From Deinococcus aestuarii (GTDB lineage: Bacteria; Deinococcota; Deinococci; Deinococcales; Deinococcaceae), in contig NZ_JAHKSN010000027.1 in assembly GCF_018863415.1 (NCBI RefSeq), forward strand, positions 1-61,149: 61,149 bases of DNA. The letters run 5' to 3'. This document shows, piece by piece, positions 18,143-26,353 of this stretch. Under the pieces are notes generated by a model. That model was not told the origin of the DNA. It saw only the letters and a program-made list of their open reading frames with translations, and did not search any database. Position numbers and translations under genes: made by a program. Position 1 is the stretch's first letter. Each line of letters begins with the position of its first letter.

Positions 18143-18631
18143 ATGAAGCGTCTGCTCGTCCTGCTGGCCCTCGCCACGCTTGCCGCCTCGCCGGTCCACG
18201 CGGGAGGTGGGGCGGGCACCACGCGGCGGGCGGCCCCCAACTTCACGTTCACCGACCTGGGGGGCGAACGGGTGAGCCTGGCCGAGTTGCGGGGTCAGGT
18301 CGTCATCGTGCTGTTCGGTGACCTGGGGTGCGCCCCCTGCCGGGAAAATGACCGCCTGTTGCGCGAGTACCAGCTCCAGTACCTCACGCATGACCTGGTG
18401 GTGGTCAGCCTGCACGGGCGGGCGACCCTGGAGGAACTCCAGCAGTACGACGCGGGGTTCACGTTCAGCACCCTGACGGGGCTTGACCGACGGCAGCAGA
18501 TCGCCCGCCAGTATGCGGCCCTGCCCATCCCCACCACGGTCCTCATCGACCGTGACGGGTTCGTCCGGGAGGTGCGCCGTGGACGCCTCGACGAGGGGCA
18601 GCTCGTGCGGGCACTGCAAGGGTTGCTCTGA
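18143..18631 (+). CDS. secreted thioredoxin-like (TlpA/AhpC-TSA type) protein
   Basis: 162 aa from the ATG at 18143, with GGAGGA upstream. A signal peptide (LLVLLALATLAASPVHA) precedes a thioredoxin fold: AAPNFTFTDLGGERVSL, then the redox motif GCAPCRE (CAPC) and the cis-proline segment LPIPTTVLIDRDG. It probably reduces or transfers disulfides in the envelope, or serves as a peroxiredoxin-like reductase. A longer in-frame start at 18092 has no better support. Confidence 0.88.
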   Translation: MKRLLVLLALATLAASPVHAGGGAGTTRRAAPNFTFTDLGGERVSLAELRGQVVIVLFGDLGCAPCRENDRLLREYQLQYLTHDLVVVSLHGRATLEELQQYDAGFTFSTLTGLDRRQQIARQYAALPIPTTVLIDRDGFVREVRRGRLDEGQLVRALQGLL

Positions 18632-18813
18632 AGTTCCCCCACCACCGACGCCGCCCTCCCGCAAAGACACCGCTGGAACCCGATCGACGTGCAGCGGACG
18701 GAGAGGAAGGCATCACCCGGCGACCGGGGACATCCGGTCAGCTCCGTGCGCATGGTGGCGATCCTGTCCCCGCCGACCATTGGACCAGACGCTCCCCACT
18801 TCCAGGGCGAACG

Positions 18814-19707
18814 TTAGATTCCCAGCGCTGTGCTGGCCCGCCGCCAGAACTGCTGGAGCTCCTTGCTGTTCGGGAAGGCCTGGAGGGCGCGTGTGGCCCA
18901 CCGCAGCGTCTTGCGGTGCTCGCCCGCCCGGGTCCACGCCTCGAAGGCCTCTTGGCGGTACAGGAAGTACAGGGTGGGCACGCCCAGCGCCACCGCCCGG
19001 TCGAAGTTGGACGCGGCGGCATGAACGTTGCCCAGCCGGAGGTTCGCCTTGCCCAGCCCCCACCAGACGTACGGGTCGTTCGGTCGGGCCCGGGTGTCCT
19101 GGTCCCCGTGCAGCTTCAGGTGCCGCCAGTTGGCCTTCGCGCTGAAGTCGTCGCCCAGCACCGCGCGCACCTGTCCCTCCTGGCCGGGTGGATAGGCCAC
19201 CAGGTACTCCCCGTTGTAGAAGCGCCACAATTCCAGCAGCTCGGCGGTGCTCAGGCGCAGGGAGGGACCCCGCAGCGGGTCGCTCACCAGAAAATAGCCT
19301 GGGCCGTACCCGTAGACCGTGCGGAAGTGGGCGACGTTGCTACCCGCCCTGAGGCGCTGTTGCAGCACGACCGGGAAACCCCGGGAGAGCAGTTCACGCA
19401 ATACCTCCGCGTCCCCCGCGTACCGGATCACGCTGCGCAACCCGAAGCGGCCCAGGTAGGCGGCGAGTTCCAGGCTGGTGACCTGCGGGTCGCCGGGATA
19501 ATCCTTCATGGCACTCGCCGCCTGGGCCTGAGTGACGCGGATGCCGTAGTACCCCAACACCGTCAGGGAGGTGACGGGCGCGCAGTTGTCCGGCCCCTGG
19601 TACTCGTGGCGGATGTTCTTCAGGGTGACGCTCGCGGGGAGGGCCGAGGCCACGCCTCCCAGGACGGAGAGGGCCAGGCCGCAGCACAGAAGCGGGGAAA
19701 GCGCCAT
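18814..19707 (-). CDS. secreted C39-like peptidase with C-terminal TPR-like helices
   Basis: 297 aa. A signal peptide (LLCCGLALSVLGGVASA) is followed by a C39-like domain: YQGPDNCAPVTSLTVLGYYG with the catalytic Cys (about residue 42), VAHFRTVYGYGPG with the His (about residue 126) and VSDPLRGPS with the Asp. Residues about 195-290 have TPR-like repeats (ARPNDPYVWWGLGKANLRLG, AAASNFDRAVALG). This layout occurs in secreted proteins of unknown substrate. It converges with the thioredoxin-like gene. Confidence 0.85.
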   Translation of the reverse strand: MALSPLLCCGLALSVLGGVASALPASVTLKNIRHEYQGPDNCAPVTSLTVLGYYGIRVTQAQAASAMKDYPGDPQVTSLELAAYLGRFGLRSVIRYAGDAEVLRELLSRGFPVVLQQRLRAGSNVAHFRTVYGYGPGYFLVSDPLRGPSLRLSTAELLELWRFYNGEYLVAYPPGQEGQVRAVLGDDFSAKANWRHLKLHGDQDTRARPNDPYVWWGLGKANLRLGNVHAAASNFDRAVALGVPTLYFLYRQEAFEAWTRAGEHRKTLRWATRALQAFPNSKELQQFWRRASTALGI

Positions 19708-19952
19708 TCCCTATCTTGTCGGACGACGTGCCCACAGTTGCTCATTTGTTCATCCGTCTCTCTTGACCATCCATTCAGACAGCGGCCGGGCGCATGCACA
19801 AATCGGAGCGGTCGTCCTAGCTCACGCACGACGCCCTGCTTCTGCGGACCCAGCCCGATTAAGCGAGTGAGCTGTTGGAAGCCGAGTGTGGGTTGTTGCG
19901 GTGCGGCTGACGTCCCCATGTTGTTCGCGTGCCCTCCAGATTCCCCAGAGCT

Positions 19953-20576
19953 TCACCTGCGCGTTCGGAAGACCTCCAATTCTCCCTCCGGGTCGTGAAC
20001 GGCCCGGTCGCCCGGCACCACCCGCTGGGGAAACACGGCGTAGTTGCGCCCGCCGGGATAGCGGGCGCTGGGATAACGGATGGCGTCGTACCGCGCGCTG
20101 TCCAGGACCGCCCGCCCGAGGAGCTGCGTCAGGGCGAGTCGCCCGTCCAAGTTCAGTGGCAACCACTCCTGGAAGAGGTCACCCGCCCCCACGTCGAGGT
20201 GGGTCTGCACCCCGGGGTCGGTGAGGTCGAGGACCGAGCGCAGCCGCAGGTGGACGGCGATGTCCAGCCGGGGGCGCCGGTCCGGTCCGGGCCCGATGAC
20301 GACGCCCGGCGGGCCCATGACGGCCGTGATCACCTGCGCCTCGGCGTGGGCGACGGTGGTGTTCTCCGCCAGGTACAGCAACTCGTGCGCCTCCGGGAAC
20401 TCCTTCGGCGCGTTGTACCGCCCCCCCGTGACCACCGAACCGGCGGTGTTCAGGGGGTCGGGGCTGTACTTGCGCAGCGCGAGCAGCGGCACGGTGCGGT
20501 AGGCGTCAATGACGCTGGTTGGCGTCCACACGGGAGCGCCAAGCAGGGCGCGCCCCAGGTCCTCGCCCTGCCGCAT
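19953..20576 (-). CDS. RES-domain toxin of a RES/Xre toxin-antitoxin system
   Basis: 207 aa from the ATG at 20576, which shares one base with the antitoxin stop (TGATG). RES toxins degrade NAD+ and stop growth. The expected features are present: AYRTVP near residue 23, GGRYNAPKEF (about 52), LLYLAENTTVAHAEAQ with the conserved Glu, and a later Ser region SARYDAIRYPSAR. The antitoxin-toxin gene order, antitoxin first, is typical. In-frame sequence upstream of 20576 is a read-through of the antitoxin region and not part of the protein. Confidence 0.88.
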   Translation of the reverse strand: MRQGEDLGRALLGAPVWTPTSVIDAYRTVPLLALRKYSPDPLNTAGSVVTGGRYNAPKEFPEAHELLYLAENTTVAHAEAQVITAVMGPPGVVIGPGPDRRPRLDIAVHLRLRSVLDLTDPGVQTHLDVGAGDLFQEWLPLNLDGRLALTQLLGRAVLDSARYDAIRYPSARYPGGRNYAVFPQRVVPGDRAVHDPEGELEVFRTRR

Positions 20577-20947
20577 CAGGTCGGCGTGCCCGTCTCCGCC
20601 AGCAGCAACAGACGCTGCACGGCCACCGGCCGCCGTTCCAGCAGGTACGAGAGCGGCGCCCGGCCCCCCAGCACCGGATTCGGGGCGCGCAGCCACATCC
20701 GCCCCACCCCCAGGTCCCCGAACACCTCCCTGAGGTGCAGCCCGATCTCCTCCAGCTCGTGCAGCGGTTCCTGGAGCGAATCGCTGGTCGGATGCTTGCT
20801 CAGCCCGCTGGGGTCACGCTCCAGCGCCTGGGCGAGTTCGCGCATCGTCAGCCCGAAGGTACCCGCCACCCGCCGGGCGTCCAGCTTGCCGCTGCGTGGG
20901 TCACGGGCGTCCGTCAGCAGGTGGTCGGTCAGGCCTTCCGTGGTCAT
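20576..20947 (-). CDS. Xre/MbcA/ParS-type antitoxin
   Basis: 123 aa from the ATG at 20947, which has GGAGG six bases upstream. The N-terminal half contains a helix-turn-helix-like region (RVAGTFGLTMRELAQALERD). The C-terminal half is the ParS/DUF2384 toxin-binding domain: LREVFGDLGVGRMWLRAPNP and GRAPLSYLLE. It neutralises the downstream RES toxin and very likely represses its own operon. Translation of both genes is coupled by the TGATG overlap. Confidence 0.88.
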   Translation of the reverse strand: MTTEGLTDHLLTDARDPRSGKLDARRVAGTFGLTMRELAQALERDPSGLSKHPTSDSLQEPLHELEEIGLHLREVFGDLGVGRMWLRAPNPVLGGRAPLSYLLERRPVAVQRLLLLAETGTPT

Positions 20948-21052
20948 CAGCGCCTCCTGAGTCCAATCTACCACAGGCGCTCCACTTCACCTCTTTTTTA
21001 CCTCCACAGGAGGTCGGGGGGCTGAGGAAGAGTCTTCGGGGTACCGCCTCCC

Positions 21053-22282
21053 TCACTCGTCGTGCGGCGGGGGCTGGTCGGGATCGCAGTAGTCGATGGC
21101 CGCCCCGGTCTGGAAGTTCCCGACCACGATCTCCCGTTTGTAGGGGTACCCGAGGCGCACCCCTTCCGCCGCCCGCTCGAACGTGAACCGTTGGCCCTTG
21201 CGCACCGGCGTGTCCCCGAGCACCAGGGGCCGCCTCGCCTCGTAGATCGCGCAGTACGGCGTGCAGAAGTAAAAGCCCAGGGGCTGCCCCTGCCCGTTCC
21301 TCGCCACCACGGCCCCGCCCGTCTCCACGGCGCGGCAGATCTCGTCCCACAGGGCCACGCTGGCCGCCGGGTCCGGATCGAGCGCCCACATCTCGTCGAT
21401 CACCCGCCCGGCGTTCGGGTCGTTCCGCAGGTGCCGCACGCTGTTCGGGTCCGTCATCGCCCACCGGTCGAAGCCCGGTTCCCCGGGGAGGGACGTGCGG
21501 GGGAGGGGAGCCTTGCCCCTGGCCTTGCGGGGGGAGGCGCCGCGCCCCCCCTCGGTCAGCAGGGCCGGGTAGCTGATCAGTTGCCCCACCCTGTACAGCC
21601 CCTCGATGGCCCCCTTCGCGTGCTCCTCGACCTGCTCGTGCAGGGCCAGCGACGCGCCCGGCCGGTACATGCCCGAGACGTAGGTCGCTTTCGACAGCGC
21701 CCCCTCGAACTGACCGCGCAACCGGGCCAACTTCGGGGCGTCGGCCTCGGGCGTGGCTTTCTCCAGATTGTGCATGGCGGCCTCGGCGTGGACCCGCATG
21801 GCGTCCAGGGCCGCGATCATGGCGTCGAGGTGCGGCCTGGGGCAGGGCTCGACGGGCGACCACTGGGGAAGCCTGGCGGGCAACGTCCTGGCGGGCAGCT
21901 CGAACTCCGGGTCGTGCCCCGCCTCGCTCGCGTACCCCAGCCAGCGCCCCACCTCGGTGTAGTAGGCGTTCACCTGGTCAAAGGTCACGGGCGGCACGAA
22001 GCCCACCGTGCCGGGGTCGGCGGCCTCGTCCGCCTCCAGCATCTTGTCGGCCAGGGTTTGCAGGGCGAAGGCGTTCCAGGCGCAGGCGAGTTCGAGCCCG
22101 ACGTGACGCTTCACCGCGAAGGGACTGGTGCCGCTGAGGGTGAGGTCGAAGCGGCGGCGCTCGGCGGCGTCGAGCAGCGGGTGGACCTGCGCGCCCGCCT
22201 GGCGGTAGGCGTACAGCGTCTCGGCGTCCCGCTCACCTCGGGCGAAGGCCCGGACCCGTGTCCATACTCCTGGTGTTTCCAT
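21053..22282 (-). CDS. unrecognised 409-aa protein beside the NACHT gene
   Basis: A soluble protein with a helical N-terminal two-thirds (TLYAYRQAGAQVHPLL, VGLELACAWNAFALQTLADK, ALDAMRVHAEAAMHNLEKA) and a C-terminal mixed alpha/beta part with FYFCTPYCAIYEARRPLVLG and IVVGNFQTGAAIDYCDPDQ. No nuclease, protease or NTPase motif is visible to me. TAACGT lies six bases before the ATG at 22282, so it is probably a leaderless single transcript. It sits between a RES/Xre pair and a NACHT NTPase on the same strand, which suggests a conflict-related role by position only. Confidence 0.65.
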   Translation of the reverse strand: METPGVWTRVRAFARGERDAETLYAYRQAGAQVHPLLDAAERRRFDLTLSGTSPFAVKRHVGLELACAWNAFALQTLADKMLEADEAADPGTVGFVPPVTFDQVNAYYTEVGRWLGYASEAGHDPEFELPARTLPARLPQWSPVEPCPRPHLDAMIAALDAMRVHAEAAMHNLEKATPEADAPKLARLRGQFEGALSKATYVSGMYRPGASLALHEQVEEHAKGAIEGLYRVGQLISYPALLTEGGRGASPRKARGKAPLPRTSLPGEPGFDRWAMTDPNSVRHLRNDPNAGRVIDEMWALDPDPAASVALWDEICRAVETGGAVVARNGQGQPLGFYFCTPYCAIYEARRPLVLGDTPVRKGQRFTFERAAEGVRLGYPYKREIVVGNFQTGAAIDYCDPDQPPPHDE

Positions 22283-22288
22283 CGCTGT

Positions 22289-22294
22289 ACGTTA
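22289..22294 (-). promoter_or_regulatory. -10 element for a leaderless transcript
   Basis: TAACGT on the minus strand ends six bases before the ATG at 22282. Confidence 0.4.
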
Positions 22295-22457
22295 CGTCAC
22301 CCTTCGGGAAGGCGTTCCCTCACATGAGGCGGGGGAAGCGGCCGGGTGCAGGAGGAGCGCGGGCGTGGATTCGTCACACCCTTCGGGGGTGACGCCAGGA
22401 ACCCAAGCAAACAAGCACGAATAGAACGGCGCACGACCCTCTCCCACGAGACGACCC

Positions 22458-24701
22458 TTATTCAGGCTGCCAGGCCGCGATGAGTTCGGCAGCCAGGGTG
22501 CGGGCCCGGCCCGTGCCCCTCTGGGCCAGCGTTTCGAGGGCCCTGGCGGCCAGCCCACGATCTTTGGCCCACAGGGTCTTGGCCGCGTAAAACCGTACCA
22601 GCTCATCCTGATGCCCGATCCACGCTTCCGCATTCTGCTGAGCGCGCTGTGCTCCTGGCCGGGTTTGAAACTTGATGGCGTAGGCACAGTTGGTGGCCGC
22701 GATGGCCTGCTTGTGGGGGAGAGGCACAGACCGAAACGCCTCCACGAACAGACCGGGCAGGCCGCCGGTGTAGTGGTACAGCGCCGCGTCCTCCAGGGCC
22801 TGGGCCGAACAGGCTTCCTGCGCCAGACAAGCCCGAACGCCGTCGAGGAGCATGGTCTCGATCTCCCGCTGGGGGAGCTGTCCGAGCAGGTTCTCTGCCA
22901 GCGGCCCGGGCACCCACCGGAACTCGTCGAACACCAGCCGCTTGCGTGGCAAGGTCAGCAGTTCCAGCGCCATCAGGCAGGCCTGCTGGAAGGTCCGTGG
23001 CGCGTTCCACAGCCATCGGCGGACGAGTTGCCGACTCGGCTGGTCGCCCTGAAGCAAGACCGCCGTCAGGTAGAGGGCCAGGAAGTAATCCTGAAACAAC
23101 TGATGCAGCCATTCCACCGTGTCCCATCGCCGGGTGGTGACCGCCCCCGTCCGGTGCCGCTCGTAATTCAGGTAGTTCTCGGACAGGAGGTCGGACCAGA
23201 CCCCGTCGGCCGTGACCTCCCCGGCGATCACGCCTTCTCCGCGCAACGTCCGCACCACCTCCTCGACCGTGCCCCGCGCCACGGGCACGGCCAGGCTCAT
23301 GGTCGCCCCGTCGCGGAGCCCGGCGCCGGCCAGGGTCGCCAGGATGCGCTCCTTGCGATAGGCGTCCACGCCCGGTGCACGGCAGCCCGCCTTCGGGGCA
23401 CCCATCCGGCGGACGAGGCCCTGCACCAGCGGGGCGGTACCGGCCGGGAGTGCACCCGTGACCTCGAACTGTTTGATCATCAGGCGCAGGTGGAAGGGAA
23501 TCTGCGCCAGGTGCAGGATTGAACTCGTGTCCTCCCAGGCGCGCTCGTCGTGCAGCCGGAGCTGGTGGTTGAACTCGGCCGCCCGCTCCGGGGGGAGGGA
23601 ACGCCCCACGTAGTCCCCCACCTGGGTGGCCGTGAGCCGCTGGGCCTCGTACGTTCGCGGGAGGGCGCCCCGCCCGTTGTCCAGCAGAGCCTCGTCGTAG
23701 TCCGAGGTGCGGCACGTCACCACATGGCGTGCCCCCGGGTAGCGGTCCAGGAACGTCCGGAGGTCGCGCCCCGCGTCGGCACGCACCCGGGGATCGGCGG
23801 GCAGTTCGTTGAGACCGTCGAGCAGGACCAGGGCCTCCCCGCGCGCCAACAGCCCCCGAACGGCGGCCGGATGCCCCTGCACGGGGGCGAAAGCCTGCAC
23901 CGCCAGGTCCTCGACGGGTGTTCCGGGGGCCCAGTTGCGGAGAGGAACCAGGATGGGCACGGGCGGTCGGTGGCCCTCCTCCCACCCCAGGGCGCAGTCC
24001 AGGGCCAGCTTCCAGAGGGTCGTCGTCTTGCCCGCGCCCGATTCACCCAACAGCACCGTGAGGGGCGCCTCCTGCGGCAGCCGGGTCACGGGCAGGGGCT
24101 CTCCCGTCCCGAGGGGCCGCTTCTCCGCGACGAGCAGGTCGAACTCGAAGTGGTCGGCGAACAGCGGGGTGTACCGCTCCCGCCACTCGTGGTGCCGCTC
24201 CCTCACCGAGGCGACATACCCCTGGAGGTCAAGAGGAACGTACGGGGACTCGCCCGGCTCGGGAAGGAAGAAGATCTCGGGGTACATCCGTTTGAGATCG
24301 GCGTGCTTGTCCACCAGGGTCGAGAGCCACTCCAGGTCGCAGACCCGCAGCCGCCAGCCGTAGGTGTCCCGAACGCGGGCCTTGACCCGGTCCTGATCCG
24401 CGGCGCTGATCTCCTGGGTGGTAACGTACACGACCACTTGGCAGGGGTGGTCGTGCCGCCGAATCTTTTCGAGGTCCTCGAAGAGTTTCCGTTCCCAGTC
24501 CTGACGAACGCTGTACGAGAACACGGTGTGCTCGTTCTTCTGCGCGCAGTAGTGCACGGCGTCGCGCCCTTTGTCGTTGGTGCCTCCCAGGGGCTCGAAC
24601 TCGGTGTAGCCGTACTTCACCATCAGGGCGTTGCAAAGACGTTCGAACGCCCGGTAGTCGGTCAGTTGGTCGAGTTGCAGTCTGGTCTGCTTGGAGCCCA
24701 T
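22458..24701 (-). CDS. NACHT NTPase with N-terminal restriction-endonuclease-like domain (bacterial NLR-like)
   Basis: 747 aa. Residues about 10-140 resemble an Mrr-type/PD-(D/E)xK nuclease fold: FERLCNALMVKYGYTEFEP, GGTNDKGRDAV with the metal-binding Asp, then FSYSVRQDW where the usual E-x-K is altered. The central NACHT module has Walker A GESGAGKTTT (about residue 217) and the NACHT-type Walker B ALVLLDGLNELP (about 290), followed by a CRTSDYD sensor-like segment. The C-terminus is a helical solenoid (PRTFQQACLMALELLTLPRK). Known bacterial NACHT and Avs proteins use such layouts to sense phage proteins and activate an effector nuclease. The start at ATG 24701 is chosen over GTG 24743 because neither has a well-spaced ribosome site and the shorter form fits the domain start. 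Confidence 0.82.
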   Translation of the reverse strand: MGSKQTRLQLDQLTDYRAFERLCNALMVKYGYTEFEPLGGTNDKGRDAVHYCAQKNEHTVFSYSVRQDWERKLFEDLEKIRRHDHPCQVVVYVTTQEISAADQDRVKARVRDTYGWRLRVCDLEWLSTLVDKHADLKRMYPEIFFLPEPGESPYVPLDLQGYVASVRERHHEWRERYTPLFADHFEFDLLVAEKRPLGTGEPLPVTRLPQEAPLTVLLGESGAGKTTTLWKLALDCALGWEEGHRPPVPILVPLRNWAPGTPVEDLAVQAFAPVQGHPAAVRGLLARGEALVLLDGLNELPADPRVRADAGRDLRTFLDRYPGARHVVTCRTSDYDEALLDNGRGALPRTYEAQRLTATQVGDYVGRSLPPERAAEFNHQLRLHDERAWEDTSSILHLAQIPFHLRLMIKQFEVTGALPAGTAPLVQGLVRRMGAPKAGCRAPGVDAYRKERILATLAGAGLRDGATMSLAVPVARGTVEEVVRTLRGEGVIAGEVTADGVWSDLLSENYLNYERHRTGAVTTRRWDTVEWLHQLFQDYFLALYLTAVLLQGDQPSRQLVRRWLWNAPRTFQQACLMALELLTLPRKRLVFDEFRWVPGPLAENLLGQLPQREIETMLLDGVRACLAQEACSAQALEDAALYHYTGGLPGLFVEAFRSVPLPHKQAIAATNCAYAIKFQTRPGAQRAQQNAEAWIGHQDELVRFYAAKTLWAKDRGLAARALETLAQRGTGRARTLAAELIAAWQPE

Positions 24702-24774
24702 GTCACCTGCCGAAGTCCTGATCACAGGATAGCCGTGGGCCACCGCTCCCGGAGTTCATCCCGGAACGTCGGCG

Positions 24775-25428
24775 TCATCCGTGGTGTTCCCCCACCCCGC
24801 CGTGCAGGGCCCGCCACACCAGGGACAGGGCGAACGTCCACATCAAGGCCCCCACCAGGACGTCGAGCACACGCCACGCCCCAGGCGAGCGGAACAGCGG
24901 CGCGAGGCGGGCCCCGCCCAGGGCCAGCAGCGCGTACCAGGCACAGGACGCCGTGATGGCGCCGAGGGCGAAGAGCGTCCGGCCCCCCGCCGGGAAGGGC
25001 GCGGCGACGGCCCCGAACAGCACCACGCTGTCCAGGTACGGGTGCGGGTTGAGCAGGGTCAGGCCCAGGGCGGTGGCCGCGACCTGCCGGGCCGGACCGG
25101 CGTCCTGTGGCCTGGCCCGGGCGTCGATGACCCTGGGGTGCCGGGCGGCCCGGAAGGCCTTCCCGCCGTGCCAGAAGAGGAACGCGGCCCCGCCCCAGGC
25201 GGCCAGGGGCGCCAGCGCGGGGAGCCCGGTGAGCAGCGCCCCGATGCCGGTCGCGCCGAGGAGGATGAACAGCGCGTCCGACAAGGCGCCCGCCGTCCCC
25301 GCGACGAGCGGATGGTGGCGGTGCAGGGCCTGGCGCAGCACGAAGGCGTTCAGGGCACTCACGCCCATCAGGTGCGCCGCACTCACCCCAAAGCCCTGCA
25401 CCAGGGCGGCCGGGAGGAGTTCAGCCAT
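24775..25428 (-). CDS. LysE/ArgO-family amino acid exporter
   Basis: 217 aa with about six helices. Conserved family features: GVSALNAFVLRQAL near the N-terminus (PGPnxxxvl-like region), GALSDALFILLGA, and LTLLNPHPYLDSVVLFG, the NPH-YLD motif typical of LysE/ArgO. It probably exports basic amino acids. The gene lies downstream of an ArsR gene with a small palindrome in between. Confidence 0.9.
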   Translation of the reverse strand: MAELLPAALVQGFGVSAAHLMGVSALNAFVLRQALHRHHPLVAGTAGALSDALFILLGATGIGALLTGLPALAPLAAWGGAAFLFWHGGKAFRAARHPRVIDARARPQDAGPARQVAATALGLTLLNPHPYLDSVVLFGAVAAPFPAGGRTLFALGAITASCAWYALLALGGARLAPLFRSPGAWRVLDVLVGALMWTFALSLVWRALHGGVGEHHG

Positions 25429-25476
25429 ACCCCGGCCCAGTCGGCTCTTGAGAAGGGCGGATCATCCCGCCAAGCA

Positions 25477-25494
25477 TATCAGTCAGGGCTGATA
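25477..25494. promoter_or_regulatory. palindrome TATCAG-N6-CTGATA between arsR and lysE
   Basis: TATCAG (25477-25482) and CTGATA (25489-25494) form a perfect 6+6 inverted repeat upstream of lysE (start 25428) and just past the arsR stop. It could be an operator for the neighbouring ArsR protein controlling lysE; this is inferred from symmetry and position. Confidence 0.4.
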
Positions 25495-25513
25495 CGTGCG
25501 GGGAACTGGAAGA

Positions 25514-25867
25514 TCAGGAGGAAGGGGACTCCCCCCGGGAGTTGCAGCACGCGGCCACGCCAGTCGCCACCTCGGCCAGCAGGTCGTCGATCAGGGCCAG
25601 CATCTGTCCCACCCGCGCGTCGCTCAACCGGTAGCGCTGGAAGCGCCCCACGCGCTCGGCCTGGACCAGGCCGCAGTCCCGCAGACAGGCCAGGTGGTTG
25701 CTGACGTTGGGCTGGGTCAGGCCGGTGAGGGCCACCAGTTCGGACACGCTGCGGGGCTCCTCGCGCAGGGCCTCCAGCAGGCTCAGCCGCGAGCGGTCGG
25801 AAAAACCCCGGAACAGCTTGGCCTTTGCTTCCAGCAGGCCCGGCGCGGGGGGCGTCAGCACGGACAT
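25514..25867 (-). CDS. ArsR/SmtB-family metal-type transcription regulator
   Basis: 117 aa winged helix. The recognition region reads VSELVALTGLTQPNVSNHLACLRDCGLV, typical of ArsR repressors. The C-terminus has VAACCN with two adjacent cysteines and the core has further Cys residues (LACLRDCG), so a soft metal ligand site (cadmium/lead or similar) is plausible. Candidate targets are lysE downstream (palindrome at 25477) or the divergent methyltransferase operator at 28394; neither is proven. Confidence 0.88.
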   Translation of the reverse strand: MSVLTPPAPGLLEAKAKLFRGFSDRSRLSLLEALREEPRSVSELVALTGLTQPNVSNHLACLRDCGLVQAERVGRFQRYRLSDARVGQMLALIDDLLAEVATGVAACCNSRGESPSS

Positions 25868-26021
25868 GGGACGAGCATAGCGGCCTCCCGCGCCACGAAC
25901 AGGAGGCCGCGGGTGGATTCGCCCCTGAGCAGGGGAGACCCGGCCCGGGCCGTGCCGCGATCAACCCCGGGCCACCGCGACGAACCCAAGTGCGGCACAC
26001 CCGGCGCCTCCCGGCCGGCGG

Positions 26022-26321
26022 TCAGGGCTGCCGGGGCCAGCCGCGCAACGCGCGGTAGCGCGCCCTCGGCTCGGCGGTGAGCGGGTGGATGCCGTGCCGG
26101 GCGCACCAGGACAGGTGGAAAACGGTCCCCAGGGCGAAGGGGCCGAAGGTCCACACCAGCGACCACGGGCGGCCGACCGTGCGCGCCGTCAGCCCCACCC
26201 CCGCGAAGTAGACGGCCCACTTCGCCAGGCGCCGGGACGGGCGGGTGCCCTCCTCGAAGTGGTGGAAGAGGGCGAACCCGGCGCTCGCCAGAACGGGGGC
26301 GGCCACGAATTCCAGCAGCAT
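26022..26321 (-). CDS. small membrane protein, third gene of the mntR-mntH operon
   Basis: 99 aa from the ATG at 26321, which has GGAGGT five bases upstream. It starts MLLEFVAAPVLASAGFALFH and has about three helices, then a basic cytoplasmic tail (ARYRALRGW). It lies 32 bases after mntH on the same strand, so it probably belongs to the manganese operon. A His/Cys cluster (FHLSWCARHGIH) could bind metal. No known family recognised. Confidence 0.7.
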   Translation of the reverse strand: MLLEFVAAPVLASAGFALFHHFEEGTRPSRRLAKWAVYFAGVGLTARTVGRPWSLVWTFGPFALGTVFHLSWCARHGIHPLTAEPRARYRALRGWPRQP

Positions 26322-26353
26322 AGGGAACCTCCGGCGCGGGACAGGGCCCCGCG

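Noticed and set aside
24178..24600. Long ORFs on the plus strand over the NACHT gene and similar shadows over most genes.
   Set aside because: High GC opens false frames opposite real genes; these lack ribosome sites and have Arg/Pro/Gly-rich, low-complexity translations.
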